From: Cyanomargarita calcarea GSE-NOS-MK-12-04C
GTDB taxonomy: Bacteria; Cyanobacteriota; Cyanobacteriia; Cyanobacteriales; Nostocaceae
Assembly: GCA_019359595.1 (NCBI GenBank)
Contig: JAHHGZ010000026.1
Span: 1 to 64,000 of the forward strand
DNA: 64,000 bases
Direction of reading: 5' to 3'
Shown one piece after another: positions 8,687-16,598 of this stretch (within the stretch, counting starts at the first letter, position 1; each line of letters opens with the position of its first letter). The notes beneath the pieces were generated by a model, which saw only the letters and a program-made list of their open reading frames with translations, was not told the DNA's origin and did not search any database. A program made the translations under genes and the position numbers.

Positions 8687-9347
8687 TTTGAAATTCCTAC
8701 TTTCTTTCTAAGATGAGTGACAAAACCTAATTGAAGAATCTTCTAACTATTCAAATTATCCTTTTCCAATGTAAACTAACCCCATAAATTGCGAAAAATT
8801 TCTAGAAGATTTGTGACTAATATAACCTTACTCCCTGATATAAATTTCAACAGCGATCAATTTTACTCTGGTGTCACCTAAAATCACAAGGACTTTTGTG
8901 CATTTTATTATCTAAAAAATAATTCTCTTAAGTATTTTGCCTGACGCAATAGTGTATTTTTTATGCATATCCTAGGGACTTGCATTATAACGCCTAAATT
9001 CTATATTCTTTGAAGAAGAGAAAGAGTTTGAGCGCATAGTACTCTGTCAAGCTAGTTTTGATGGGCTGTGAGATCCCCGACTTCTCAAAGAAGTAGAAGT
9101 CGGGGATCTGACCCTCACAATACGGCAAAATTAATGACACAGACCACTAATTGACAAGGTGATTGAACAGGTACGACCCAAAATACAGCAGCCAATCAAG
9201 TCATACCAAAGGCAGATTTCAACGGAAACTAAAGGTAGCAATTCTGGTTCTCTTGTATTAACTTGAGAGAGGAGCGAGTTCTCACACTTAAAGAGGATTG
9301 CTCTATTGTCATTGAATAAGTACAGTTATAGCTGAGTATCAAAAAAA
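8687..9347. other. Gene-free stretch with a nested palindromic element
   Basis: No gene is visible. From about 9041 to 9149 lies a MITE-like element: outer arms related to AGTGGTCTGTC...ATTAAT (left arm ACTCTGTCAA near 9041, right arm AATTAATGACACAGACCACT ending near 9149) surround a large hairpin at 9071-9109. A close relative with a different inner hairpin is at about 25364-25471, and a half copy at about 19383-19405. Confidence 0.5.
9071..9109. repeat. REP-like hairpin, ATCCCCGACTTC family
   Basis: A 15-bp perfect inverted repeat beginning AGATCCCCGAC with a 9-nt loop. Relatives occur at 16475-16508, 19420-19449 and in part near 31296, so it is a dispersed family of stable hairpins between genes. 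Confidence 0.75.
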
Positions 9348-9539
9348 ATGCTATGTATCGCCAAAGACAATAAAATTACTGGTACACTCATCAACGGTAC
9401 TGCTTTTGGTTGTACTGAAGCAACATCAGGTATTGAGAAAGCTTTAGGAAATGTAGAAAATCAAGAACTGTTACTAGAGTATTACGAAGACGAAGAAAAC
9501 GAGACTGGAACAGAAAATCAGTCACTTAAACAAAAGTAA
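9348..9539 (+). CDS. Small acidic hypothetical protein
   Basis: A 63-residue protein I do not recognise. The N-terminal half is slightly hydrophobic and contains two cysteines (C3, C22). The C-terminal third is strongly acidic (EYYEDEENETGTE). It ends 14 bp before the ATG of the GrpE-like gene, with a strong ribosome site between them, so the two are probably co-transcribed. It could be the remnant of a longer upstream chaperone-related gene. Nothing in it shows a function. Confidence 0.45.
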   Translation: MLCIAKDNKITGTLINGTAFGCTEATSGIEKALGNVENQELLLEYYEDEENETGTENQSLKQK

Positions 9540-9553
9540 AAGGAAGGTTGATA

Positions 9554-10327
9554 ATGCTGGGCAATTTTGATGTCAAGATTCTTCTACTCGTTAACTTTTT
9601 GGTAATATTTGCAATAGTTGTGTCTATGTATCTGATTCAAGTTGCAATTGACCAAACTTTAACTCTCCAAAGTGATGCCTTGTTGTTAAAGTTAATGCAG
9701 CGAGTTGGTATTCCCAACTGGAAAGCATTAAAAGTAAAATCAGGTTTAAATAAAACTGCCTTTTTACAACTTAGGGATAATGAAGCCGCAAAGTTAAAAT
9801 TCACAGAAATCACTAACTTGGCAACAGTATTTAATTTGTCGGTTTTTGAATTGTTGGAAAAGTTAAATATAGTACAGCCAAATCCAGAGTTAGAGTTAAG
9901 CCGTCAAGAATGCTCCAAATTGCAGCAGCAGTTACAACAAATTGCGACTGAGAAAAAAACATTACGTCAAGAAGAATTGCAGCAACAGCGTGTGGAACTC
10001 ACCAATGACTTTCGGAATTCTACCATTTGCTGGATGCTGACAAACTATCCCAGCATCCTTCAAATGGTAGAGGTGAATCCAGAACTCCCCGCTAAAAATC
10101 TCCTATCAATGTTTACTCCCCTGGATAACCTACTTTCTGAATCGGGTTACGAAACAATAGGAAAAGCTTGCGAACAGGTTGCATACAATCCTCAAATACA
10201 TGAACCAGATGCTACAGATATTTCTGAAGGGGAATTAGTATACATCCGATTTGTCGGTTATCAGCATCAAGATAAAATTATTTGCCCAGCCAAAGTTAGT
10301 CGCACATTACCGGAAAACGCTGGGTGA
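9554..10327 (+). CDS. GrpE-like protein with N-terminal membrane helix and HTH
   Basis: This 257-residue protein starts with a transmembrane helix (about 8-28). A Cro/C1-like helix-turn-helix follows (MQRVGIPNWKALKVKSGL ... LRDNEAAKLKFTEITNLATVF, about 45-95), then a glutamine-rich coiled coil (about 110-150) and a C-terminal domain with VYIRFVGYQHQDKIICPAKV. This order matches cyanobacterial GrpE-related proteins of COG0576, which are thought to assist a non-canonical Hsp70. Because the TM and HTH precede the GrpE-like part, a DNA-binding role is doubtful and the HTH may act as a protein-interaction fold. The start is chosen at 9554, six bases after AGGAAGG. Confidence 0.65.
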   Translation: MLGNFDVKILLLVNFLVIFAIVVSMYLIQVAIDQTLTLQSDALLLKLMQRVGIPNWKALKVKSGLNKTAFLQLRDNEAAKLKFTEITNLATVFNLSVFELLEKLNIVQPNPELELSRQECSKLQQQLQQIATEKKTLRQEELQQQRVELTNDFRNSTICWMLTNYPSILQMVEVNPELPAKNLLSMFTPLDNLLSESGYETIGKACEQVAYNPQIHEPDATDISEGELVYIRFVGYQHQDKIICPAKVSRTLPENAG

Positions 10328-10330
10328 GAT

Positions 10331-10364
10331 AGGAGTTAGGAGTTAGGAGTTAGGAGTTAGGAGT
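10331..10364. repeat. Heptanucleotide tandem repeat (GTTAGGA)
   Basis: Four or more tandem GTTAGGA units directly follow the GrpE-like stop codon. This is a short tandemly repeated repetitive (STRR) sequence of the kind found in heterocystous cyanobacteria. The complementary array (TCCTAAC) occurs at about 39830-39860. Confidence 0.85.
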
Positions 10365-10476
10365 ATTGCGATTTTTTACTTCACTTCCAGCGATACATTA
10401 CGCCCAGGATAATTGCCGTCAGAATCGATTGGTTTGTAAGGGGCTTAGAATAGTGGTAGTAGAGAAGAATATACTT

Positions 10477-10596
10477 ATGAGCATTATTGTCCCTGACGAA
10501 ATTTTAACCGTAACCCGCATGACTGAAGCTGAGATGCGTCAGGAAATAGCTATCATGCTTTTTCAGAAGGAAAAGTTAACCCTACAGACGAGCTAG
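10477..10596 (+). pseudogene. Truncated UPF0175-family antitoxin-like gene
   Basis: The start MSIIVPDEILTVTRMTEAEM matches the N-terminus of UPF0175 proteins (about 80-90 residues, small HTH antitoxin-like partners of PIN toxins). The frame continues to FQKEKLTL and is then lost after 39 residues. The recognition-helix half and C-terminus are missing and no continuation appears in the other frames. It is a fragment, probably non-functional. Confidence 0.65.
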
Positions 10597-10653
10597 AGTT
10601 TTGTCATCGCTATCTTTAAACTTAAAAGCTCGAACACCGAGTTAGCTTTACGA

Positions 10654-10944
10654 CTATTGAATTCTCAACGCCATAACACCAATAAGCACACCCAGACCTA
10701 GCGCTCTGCGAAAATAATTAACCCCTTGAAATAATTCCTCCCACGCCCAAGTAAACAAGGAGCCAAAAGCCAGTGCATCTAATCCTGTACTAATTTTGCC
10801 TGTTGTCAAAACTAGTTGGAGTAAACTAGCTACAATCCAGACGATAAGCGGCAGGTTTGGCATCTGAGCTATAACAATTTTGCCATCGCTGTCACGGAAG
10901 ATTTTATCAAATAATGTGTTGTTAATTTCTAATGTATTTTTCAT
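10654..10944 (-). CDS. Small membrane protein of unknown function
   Basis: This 96-residue protein has a soluble N-terminal 25 residues and two to three hydrophobic segments (about 30-48, 58-70 and 80-95) separated by short loops. I recognise no family; it resembles hypothetical proteins of Nostocales in composition only. It is single, leftward, with its own spacer upstream. Function unknown. Confidence 0.6.
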   Translation of the reverse strand: MKNTLEINNTLFDKIFRDSDGKIVIAQMPNLPLIVWIVASLLQLVLTTGKISTGLDALAFGSLFTWAWEELFQGVNYFRRALGLGVLIGVMALRIQ

Positions 10945-11276
10945 GACTTAGTGCAATATGCATTGTAATAATTACTAGTTATTCTAGGCAATTGATGCTT
11001 AAATCAGCCGCCCAGGTTTTAACCATTCACTTGCGTGGTTAATACTTCTTAATTTAGTTAAAGAAGCCCAATATCCTCTCTACCTTTTTGAAGATTAAGT
11101 AAAACTTATATAACTCCTGCCAGTCTGAAACTAATTTGAGCAGATGTTAACCTCTATGACAAAAAATGTATTATTTAATACATTTTTTTTAAACTTGCTT
11201 GTGCTGATTTTATGAGTAAAAGTAATGAATCAACCGAATAATCAATGCTATGATTTAAACTCTGGATAATTTAGGT

Positions 11277-11696
11277 TCAGATTGCCAACCAGTTTTCTAT
11301 TTTTAGGTTTTGAAAATCGGCATAATCAGCAACATTGTTTGTTACCAAAGTCAGATTATTGACTTGAGCAATCGCTGCAATTTGCCCATCTGCATAAGTC
11401 GGAGTTTTGCCGATTGCGGTCAGTCTTGCTCTTTCTCTGGCGAACCACTCGGCTGCTGCAACATCATAGGGGAGTAGGGGAATTTTTTGTTTAACTTCTC
11501 TGTGTAAATATACTTCAATAATTAGGCGCTTATTTGACTCGACTGGTAGTCGATAACAGCCAAATAATAATTCGTGAAAAACGACAGTAGCAGTGGCGAT
11601 CTCTTTTGAGTGTTGCTGTAGGAGACTCACTGTAACTGGGTTTGGTCGAGGGCGCAATGGTTCTGAAAGGATGTTAGTATCTAACAGGAAGCGCAT
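11277..11696 (-). CDS. vapC: VapC-like PIN-domain toxin
   Basis: This 139-residue PIN-domain ribonuclease carries the expected acidic residues: D6 in FLLDTNIL, E42 in VVFHELLFG, D103 in YADGQIAA and D124 in TNNVADY. VapC toxins cleave initiator tRNA or other RNAs with Mg2+. Its start lies 4 bp after the antitoxin stop, the usual antitoxin-first operon order. All catalytic residues are present, so the toxin looks intact and would need the neighbouring antitoxin. Confidence 0.9.
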   Translation of the reverse strand: MRFLLDTNILSEPLRPRPNPVTVSLLQQHSKEIATATVVFHELLFGCYRLPVESNKRLIIEVYLHREVKQKIPLLPYDVAAAEWFARERARLTAIGKTPTYADGQIAAIAQVNNLTLVTNNVADYADFQNLKIENWLAI

Positions 11697-11700
11697 AAAA

Positions 11701-11982
11701 TCAAAAATTTACCTCACGTCCAGATGATTTGTCTCGTACAAGTGCAAAAACTTCATCGGGATTGATTTCTGCTGACTCTACATTATATTCCTGACGAAAT
11801 CGTTCTACCGATTCCCAAAAATTCGTTGTTTTATTTTGCAATCTTTCATATTCTGCGGTGGAAATGATTACAGCAATCTGTTTACCTTGTCTTTTAATTT
11901 CGATTTTTTCACCTTCCTCTACTTGCTGAATAATTTGGTTCAAGTTGACAGGAATTTGTTCGATTGAATATTGCTGAGACAT
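11701..11982 (-). CDS. Phd/YefM-type antitoxin
   Basis: This 93-residue protein has the Phd/YefM N-terminal DNA-binding fold: SIEQIPVNLNQIIQQVEEGE followed by I-x-R-x-G-K-x-IAVIIS (about 25-42). The C-terminal tail (VESAEINPDEVFALVRDKSSGREVNF) is acidic then basic, as in regions that wrap the partner toxin. It is directly followed by the PIN toxin gene. It should neutralise the toxin and autorepress the operon. Confidence 0.88.
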   Translation of the reverse strand: MSQQYSIEQIPVNLNQIIQQVEEGEKIEIKRQGKQIAVIISTAEYERLQNKTTNFWESVERFRQEYNVESAEINPDEVFALVRDKSSGREVNF

Positions 11983-12117
11983 AACTACTCACTGCAAAAT
12001 TTTCATTCTTCTAAAATTATAACCCGATTCCATCCCATGAAAACAGTTGCAGGTTATACCATCTCTTTATGAAGATGCGCCTATGTACCCCTCCGAGGAA
12101 GCAAGCAACGTATAGCC

Positions 12118-12134
12118 ACACCCTAGAAGGGTGT
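12118..12134. repeat. REP hairpin ACACCCT-AGA-AGGGTGT
   Basis: A perfect 7-bp stem with a 3-nt loop. The same unit is at 25262-25278 and is part of the composite repeats at 27852-27976 and 31371-31482. Confidence 0.7.
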
Positions 12135-12263
12135 GCGTGAATAAAGCACAACCTCATACAGAATTGGTATTAGCTATTTTTTTGTTGCAGTAATTCAATC
12201 AATAGCCGGTGTTCGTGGGTAACAGTTAAACTAGAACACGAGTCTGGCAATTAGAGGAATATC

Positions 12264-12869
12264 ATGATGAGCGATCGCGACTACACATTAATCATTGACA
12301 AAAGCGGCAGTATGTCCACTCCAGACCAAGCGGGTGGTAGAAGTCGATGGGAAATAGCCCAAGAATCAACTCTGGCTTTGGCAAGAAAATGCGAACAGTA
12401 TGACCCTGATGGCATTACAGTTTACGTATTTGCCGGTAAATTTAAACGCTACGATGATGTGACCTCAGCTAAGGTGACACAAATATTCCAAGAAAATGAC
12501 CCCGCAGGGACAACAAACTTGGCTGCTGTACTCCAAGATGCCACCAATAATTATTTTCAACGCAAATCTGCAGGTAAAGGCAAACCAAATGGGGAAACAA
12601 TATTAGTTATCACCGATGGCGAACCAGACGATCGCAAAGCCGTGTTTGAGGTGATAATTAGTGCTACAAGGCAAATGGACAGCGATGAAGAATTGGCTAT
12701 TTCCATGATTCAAGTAGGCTCAGATGCTCAAGCAACTAAATTTCTCAAAGCTTTGGATGACCAATTGCAAGGTGTCGGTGCGAAATTCGATATTTGCGAC
12801 ACAATTACCCTAGATGATATGGAGGATATGAGTTTGGCTGATATATTAATGAACGCCATAACTGACTAA
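12264..12869 (+). CDS. vWA-domain protein, paralogue 1 of 3
   Basis: A 201-residue cytoplasmic von Willebrand factor A domain that fills the whole protein. The MIDAS motif D12-K-S-G-S16 opens the domain, a GTTNL threonine (near 92) and a TDGEPDD aspartate (near 128) complete the metal site, so metal-dependent binding is likely intact. There is no signal peptide. The proteins resemble the TerY-like vWA proteins of stress operons. It is followed by two close paralogues and a Slr1339-type salt-stress protein, all co-directional. ATG at 12264 or 12267 could each serve as start after AGAGGAAT. Confidence 0.85.
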   Translation: MMSDRDYTLIIDKSGSMSTPDQAGGRSRWEIAQESTLALARKCEQYDPDGITVYVFAGKFKRYDDVTSAKVTQIFQENDPAGTTNLAAVLQDATNNYFQRKSAGKGKPNGETILVITDGEPDDRKAVFEVIISATRQMDSDEELAISMIQVGSDAQATKFLKALDDQLQGVGAKFDICDTITLDDMEDMSLADILMNAITD

Positions 12870-12963
12870 TTCGCACAGAAGTCTTATGCGTATCCCTCAT
12901 CTGTCTCTGTGTCATTTGTAATAAAGCGGTTATAAATGACTCAGGTATGGAGGATCACAATAA

Positions 12964-13569
12964 ATGCTGGAAAATCGCGATTACACTCTGATTATTGACA
13001 AAAGTGGCAGTATGGCAAAGCCAACTGTAGAGGGTGGTAGAAGTAAATGGGAAATTTTACAAGAATCTACCTTTGCTTTGGCTTGTAAATGCGAACAATT
13101 TGACCCTGATGGTATAACTGTTTACTTATTTTCCGGAAACTTTCAACGCTACGATTATGTGACATCAGCGAAAGTTGCCCAGATTTTTGAAGAAAATCAA
13201 CCTTCTGGGACGACAAACCTAGTTGGTGTACTTCAGGACGCAATCAATAGCTATTTTAAACGTAGAGCAGTCGGTAAGACCAAGCCAAACGGTGAAATAA
13301 TCTTAGTTATCACCGATGGTGAACCAGGGGACCGCCAAGCTGTCTTTGAGGTGATTATCAATGCTACGCAACGTGTGGAAAGCAATCGTGAATTGGCTAT
13401 TTCTATGATTCAAGTCGGTTCCGATCCCCTGGTAACTAAGTTTCTCCACGCATTGGATGACCAGTTGCAAAGTATTGGTGCTAAATATGATATATGCAGC
13501 ACCATGACTTTAGAAGACTTAGAAGAAATGAGCCTTGTAGATGTATTGATGGACGCAGTAACTGATTAA
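12964..13569 (+). CDS. vWA-domain protein, paralogue 2 of 3
   Basis: A 201-residue vWA protein, the same length as its neighbours and aligning with them from end to end without gaps. MIDAS residues are present (D-K-S-G-S at 12-16, GTTNL, TDGEPGD). The last motif differs from paralogues 1 and 3 (GD instead of DD), and the insert after MIDAS reads AKPTVEGG instead of TPDQ-GG. It is therefore the most diverged copy. It starts 94 bp after paralogue 1 with a short leader containing GGAGG. Confidence 0.85.
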   Translation: MLENRDYTLIIDKSGSMAKPTVEGGRSKWEILQESTFALACKCEQFDPDGITVYLFSGNFQRYDYVTSAKVAQIFEENQPSGTTNLVGVLQDAINSYFKRRAVGKTKPNGEIILVITDGEPGDRQAVFEVIINATQRVESNRELAISMIQVGSDPLVTKFLHALDDQLQSIGAKYDICSTMTLEDLEEMSLVDVLMDAVTD

Positions 13570-13654
13570 TTTATCTATCCGCTTCCTCAGGGGGAATACC
13601 CCGACCTCTACAGGTCGTCCCTTTTGAGTTGGGGCCTGAATCCCTCCCTATCTC

Positions 13655-13700
13655 AAAACTTCTTCCTTCTTCCTTCTTCCTTCTTGCTTCTTCCTTCTTC
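13655..13700. repeat. Polypyrimidine CTTCCTT tandem array
   Basis: About six imperfect CTTCTTCCTT units sit in the leader of the third vWA gene. The purine-strand equivalent occurs at 24834-24867 and about 55331-55362, so it is a dispersed low-complexity family. Confidence 0.7.
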
Positions 13701-13777
13701 AATAGTAGTTGGTTGTGGGTCGTTGATTATCAACTACTAACTACTAGCCAATAACCAAATGAAAGGAAAATTTACAA

Positions 13778-14383
13778 ATGTTAGAAAATCGTGATTATAC
13801 TCTAATTATCGACAAAAGCGGCAGCATGGCAACCCCAGACCAAAAGGGTGGCAGAAACAGATGGCAAACCGCACAAGAATCTACTTTAGCTTTAGCGAGT
13901 AAATGCGAACAGTTTGACCCGGATGGTATCACTGTTTATGTATTTTCAGGCAGATTTAAACGCTATGAAAATGTAACATCAAGTAAAGTTTTGCAAATAT
14001 TTCGCGAAAATGACCCTTCTGGTACCACAGACTTAGCTTCTGTATTAAAACATGCAACAGATAATTACTTTGAACGCAAAGGCTCGGGTCAAAGTAAGGC
14101 AAATGGTGAGACAATTCTAGTTGTTACCGATGGTGAACCTGACGATCGCAAGGCGGTAATGAAGGTGATTATCGAAGCTTCTCGTCGCATGGAACGCGAT
14201 GAAGAACTGGCTATTTCTTTCATTCAAGTTGGTACAGATGCCCAAGCTACTCGCTTTCTCAAAGTTTTGGATGATGAGTTAGAAGGAGCTGGTGCTAAAT
14301 TTGATATTTGTGACACCATTACAATGGAAGATATGGAAGATTTGAGCTTATCGGAAGTGCTACTCAATGCCATTAATGATTAG
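13778..14383 (+). CDS. vWA-domain protein, paralogue 3 of 3
   Basis: The third 201-residue vWA copy, closest to paralogue 1 (TPDQKGGR, TDGEPDDRKAV, DICDTIT). The full MIDAS set is present. It ends 27 bp before the Slr1339-type gene, so these two are probably one transcript. The leader is unusually repeat-rich, with the polypyrimidine array and a TTGGTTG/ACTACTAACTA palindromic patch, which suggests the copy arose by duplication together with repeat insertion. Role unknown; metal-dependent protein-protein adhesion is the family theme. Confidence 0.85.
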   Translation: MLENRDYTLIIDKSGSMATPDQKGGRNRWQTAQESTLALASKCEQFDPDGITVYVFSGRFKRYENVTSSKVLQIFRENDPSGTTDLASVLKHATDNYFERKGSGQSKANGETILVVTDGEPDDRKAVMKVIIEASRRMERDEELAISFIQVGTDAQATRFLKVLDDELEGAGAKFDICDTITMEDMEDLSLSEVLLNAIND

Positions 14384-14410
14384 CTATCCCATTTACACCA
14401 ATTAAAAACA

Positions 14411-14806
14411 ATGGATTCGATTGACAAGCTGTTAGCCGAACTAAAATCTGAATACGAGCAACCACTCAAACCCCAACAGCAATCAAAACCCAGCCTAAGC
14501 AAACTACATATCCAACCAGAAATCAAATCAGCATCATCATTAATAGATAACATTCTAGCTGATGTGAAATCTGATTTTGAGGAACGCGATCAAGTTCTTG
14601 AATTGCAAAAACGACAAGAATTAGAACAGGAGAGAATTAGACAAGAACAACTTCAAGCCAAGCAACTAGAAACTTTAAATAAATATGCTCAAGATTGGCT
14701 GGATAAATTAGATCCACTCTCGGCAGAAGGAATTTGGTTTGAAAGTTTTGCTGAAGGATATCCATCAAAATTAGAGGCCGCAATTGAATATTTACAAAGT
14801 TGTTAG
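14411..14806 (+). CDS. Salt-stress protein, Slr1339 family
   Basis: This 131-residue soluble protein begins with a short repeated motif, [15 protein letters not shown], echoed at about 43-57 as [17 protein letters not shown] highly charged coiled coil (about 58-92) and a C-terminal helical domain with [33 protein letters not shown] follow. This layout matches the Slr1339-family salt-stress proteins of cyanobacteria, whose molecular role is unknown. It follows the vWA triplet. The repeated N-terminal motif could be a docking peptide for the vWA domains; that is inference. Confidence 0.7.
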   Translation: MDSIDKLLAELKSEYEQPLKPQQQSKPSLSKLHIQPEIKSASSLIDNILADVKSDFEERDQVLELQKRQELEQERIRQEQLQAKQLETLNKYAQDWLDKLDPLSAEGIWFESFAEGYPSKLEAAIEYLQSC

Positions 14807-15201
14807 TTGTTAATTGTTGGTTGTTGGTTATTTTGCCATTCCCCATTCGCTATTCCTAATTCCGGATTATTAACTTGATGGAAATTTTTTACTGCCCATT
14901 CATGCATTGCATACAGGATTGGTTGCAAACTTTCTCCCAACAAAGTGAGTGAATATTCGACTTTTGGGGGAATTTGTGCATAAATTTCTCGATGAATTAT
15001 ACCGTCTTCTTCCAATTCTCGCAGCTGCTGGGTCAACATTTTTTGCGTAATACCATCTAAAGCACGTTGCAATTCACCAAACCGTTTTACGCCTTCCATT
15101 AATTCTCTAATAATTAAAACCTTCCAGCGTCCGCCAATTACCTTTAGCGTGGTTTCCACTTCACAAGTCAGCCTGCTATGGCTTTCTGCTTCAGCTTTCA
15201 T
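14803..15201 (-). CDS. HxlR-family transcriptional regulator
   Basis: This 132-residue winged-helix protein has the HxlR/DUF24 signature: C13 at the start, [16 protein letters not shown] (about 22-37), [24 protein letters not shown] (about 42-68) and YSLTLLG (about 82-88). C13 is where YodB/HypR-type thiol sensors keep their redox cysteine. The last 20 residues are low-complexity (NNQQPTINN) and read through a TTGGTTGTTGG repeat, so the original stop was probably earlier. It is divergent from azoR, which it likely represses. Confidence 0.9.
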   Translation of the reverse strand: MKAEAESHSRLTCEVETTLKVIGGRWKVLIIRELMEGVKRFGELQRALDGITQKMLTQQLRELEEDGIIHREIYAQIPPKVEYSLTLLGESLQPILYAMHEWAVKNFHQVNNPELGIANGEWQNNQQPTINN

Positions 15202-15230
15202 AGTTTCTTTTTGGTCAGTATCTTACTTTT

Positions 15231-15242
15231 AAGTGCCTACTT
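15231..15242. promoter_or_regulatory. Candidate HxlR operator between hxlR-type gene and azoR
   Basis: The palindrome AAGT-GCCT-ACTT overlaps a second one (ACTT-TT-AAGT) in the 97-bp divergent spacer. The half-site resembles those of YodB-like DUF24 repressors (TACT/AGTA rich). Support is pattern only. Confidence 0.35.
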
Positions 15243-15298
15243 CTTATATTAGCTTTACATCGTTTAATGTTGAGTAGTTGGCTTTGGCAAAATAATTT

Positions 15299-15922
15299 AT
15301 GACAAATATTCTGCATATTGATTCTAGCCCTCGTGGCGATCGCTCTCATTCGCGAACCCTATCCCATGAATTCATTGAATCATGGAAAGCTTCTCACCCG
15401 GGTGATACCGTCACCTACAGAGATTTAGGACACAACCCCGTCCCCCATGTAGACGAGAACTGGATCGCTGCAGCTTTTTCACCACCACAAGCACGCACAC
15501 CAGAACTAAAAAATGCGATCGCTATTTCTGATAGTCTAGTTGATGAATTCCTAGCCGCTGACCGTTACGTCTTCGGCATACCGATGTATAATTTTAACGT
15601 ACCATCCACTTTCAAGGCTTACATTGACCAAGTGATCCGTGTAGGTCGAACCTTTGCCGTGAGTGAAAATGGCGCTTTTCAGGGCTTAGTGGAAAGCAAA
15701 AAAATGCTAGTAATTACCGCACGAGGTGGTAGCTTTTCCGCAGGAACCCCTGCCGCTGCTTACGATTTTCAAGAACCCTTCCTGAGGACAGCTTTTGGCT
15801 TTTTAGGCATTACAGATATTACCTTCATCAATGTAGAAAATTTAGCGACTGGTGATGAAGTCCGCGAACAGTCTTTAACCAAAGCAAAACAGGCGATCGC
15901 TCAGTCTGTAGCTAATTGGTAA
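15299..15922 (+). CDS. azoR: FMN-dependent NADH-azoreductase
   Basis: This 207-residue flavodoxin-like quinone/azo reductase has the N-terminal phosphate loop DSSPRGDRSHSR at about 8-19, PMYNFNVPSTFKAYID (about 99-114) stacking on the flavin, and TARGGSFS near 142. It reduces quinones and azo dyes by two-electron transfer and so avoids semiquinone stress. It is divergent from an HxlR-type regulator, the arrangement known for quinone-responsive azoR systems. A clear intrinsic terminator follows. Confidence 0.92.
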   Translation: MTNILHIDSSPRGDRSHSRTLSHEFIESWKASHPGDTVTYRDLGHNPVPHVDENWIAAAFSPPQARTPELKNAIAISDSLVDEFLAADRYVFGIPMYNFNVPSTFKAYIDQVIRVGRTFAVSENGAFQGLVESKKMLVITARGGSFSAGTPAAAYDFQEPFLRTAFGFLGITDITFINVENLATGDEVREQSLTKAKQAIAQSVANW

Positions 15923-15932
15923 TAGAATAGAT

Positions 15933-15969
15933 AGAAACCCGGAAAGACCGAAAGTAACCGGGTTTCTTT
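15933..15969 (+). terminator. Intrinsic terminator of azoR
   Basis: A stem GAAACCCGG / CCGGGTTTC with a 15-nt loop and a short T-rich tail, 11 bases after the azoR stop. Confidence 0.75.
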
Positions 15970-15983
15970 ACCAGTATTTAAAT

Positions 15984-16442
15984 ATGATTGCTCAAATTTT
16001 CAACATTGCGAATCTCTTTGTCATACCTTTTTGGGCTTTGATGATTATCTTACCAAATTGGAAAGTGACGCGACGGACAATGGAATCTTATTTGGTTTTT
16101 GTGCCTTTAGCCATAACCTATTTATATCTATTTGTTACGAGCATTACCCCTGAAAATGCCCAAGCATTATCGAATCCCCAACTAGCAGATATTGCCAGAT
16201 TTTTTGCTAATGAAAATGCTGCTGCTACTGGTTGGATTCATTTTTTAGTGATGGATTTATTTGTTGGTAGATATATTTATTTAGAAGGGCAAAAAACAGG
16301 TGTTTGGACGATTCACTCCCTGATTCTATGTTTATTTGCTGGGCCAATGGGATTACTTTCTCACATCTTCACCTCCTGGATTAGTAAGGCTTTTTTCCCC
16401 GGTGTTCAAGGTGAAAGTATAGCGGAACCAGAAAGTCCATAA
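15984..16442 (+). CDS. ABA4-like membrane protein
   Basis: This 152-residue polytopic protein has about four hydrophobic helices (about 5-25, 38-54, 82-102, 112-134). It has the W-x-H-F-L-V-M-D-L-F-V-G-R-Y patch near 86-99 that marks the ABA4-like family (DUF4281). Plant ABA4 is needed for neoxanthin synthesis. The role in cyanobacteria is not settled but a carotenoid link is plausible. It starts just after the azoR terminator and has no partner. Confidence 0.82.
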   Translation: MIAQIFNIANLFVIPFWALMIILPNWKVTRRTMESYLVFVPLAITYLYLFVTSITPENAQALSNPQLADIARFFANENAAATGWIHFLVMDLFVGRYIYLEGQKTGVWTIHSLILCLFAGPMGLLSHIFTSWISKAFFPGVQGESIAEPESP

Positions 16443-16474
16443 AATCGATTATACCGTGATTACTCACTAAGTAG

Positions 16475-16508
16475 AGATCCCCGACAACTTTTACGAAGTC
16501 GGGGATCT
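16475..16508. repeat. REP-like hairpin, ATCCCCGAC family
   Basis: 11-bp stem AGATCCCCGAC / GTCGGGGATCT downstream of the ABA4-like gene. Same family as 9071-9109 and 19420-19449. It may serve as a transcript end. Confidence 0.75.
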
Positions 16509-16598
16509 GAGATGACTGGACATGAAGCCAAATCCAAAATCCCAAATTGTATAAAGTTACCAAAAGCTGCTATCCTACAACCTGTAGCCAAAAATGTT

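Noticed and set aside
9461-9539. Acidic C-terminus of the 63-residue protein as the end of an Hsp70
   Set aside because: DnaK tails are acidic but no Hsp70 motif lies upstream in any frame.
10331-10364. Possible CRISPR array at the GTTAGGA repeats
   Set aside because: Unit is 7 bp without spacers; it is a heptamer tandem repeat.
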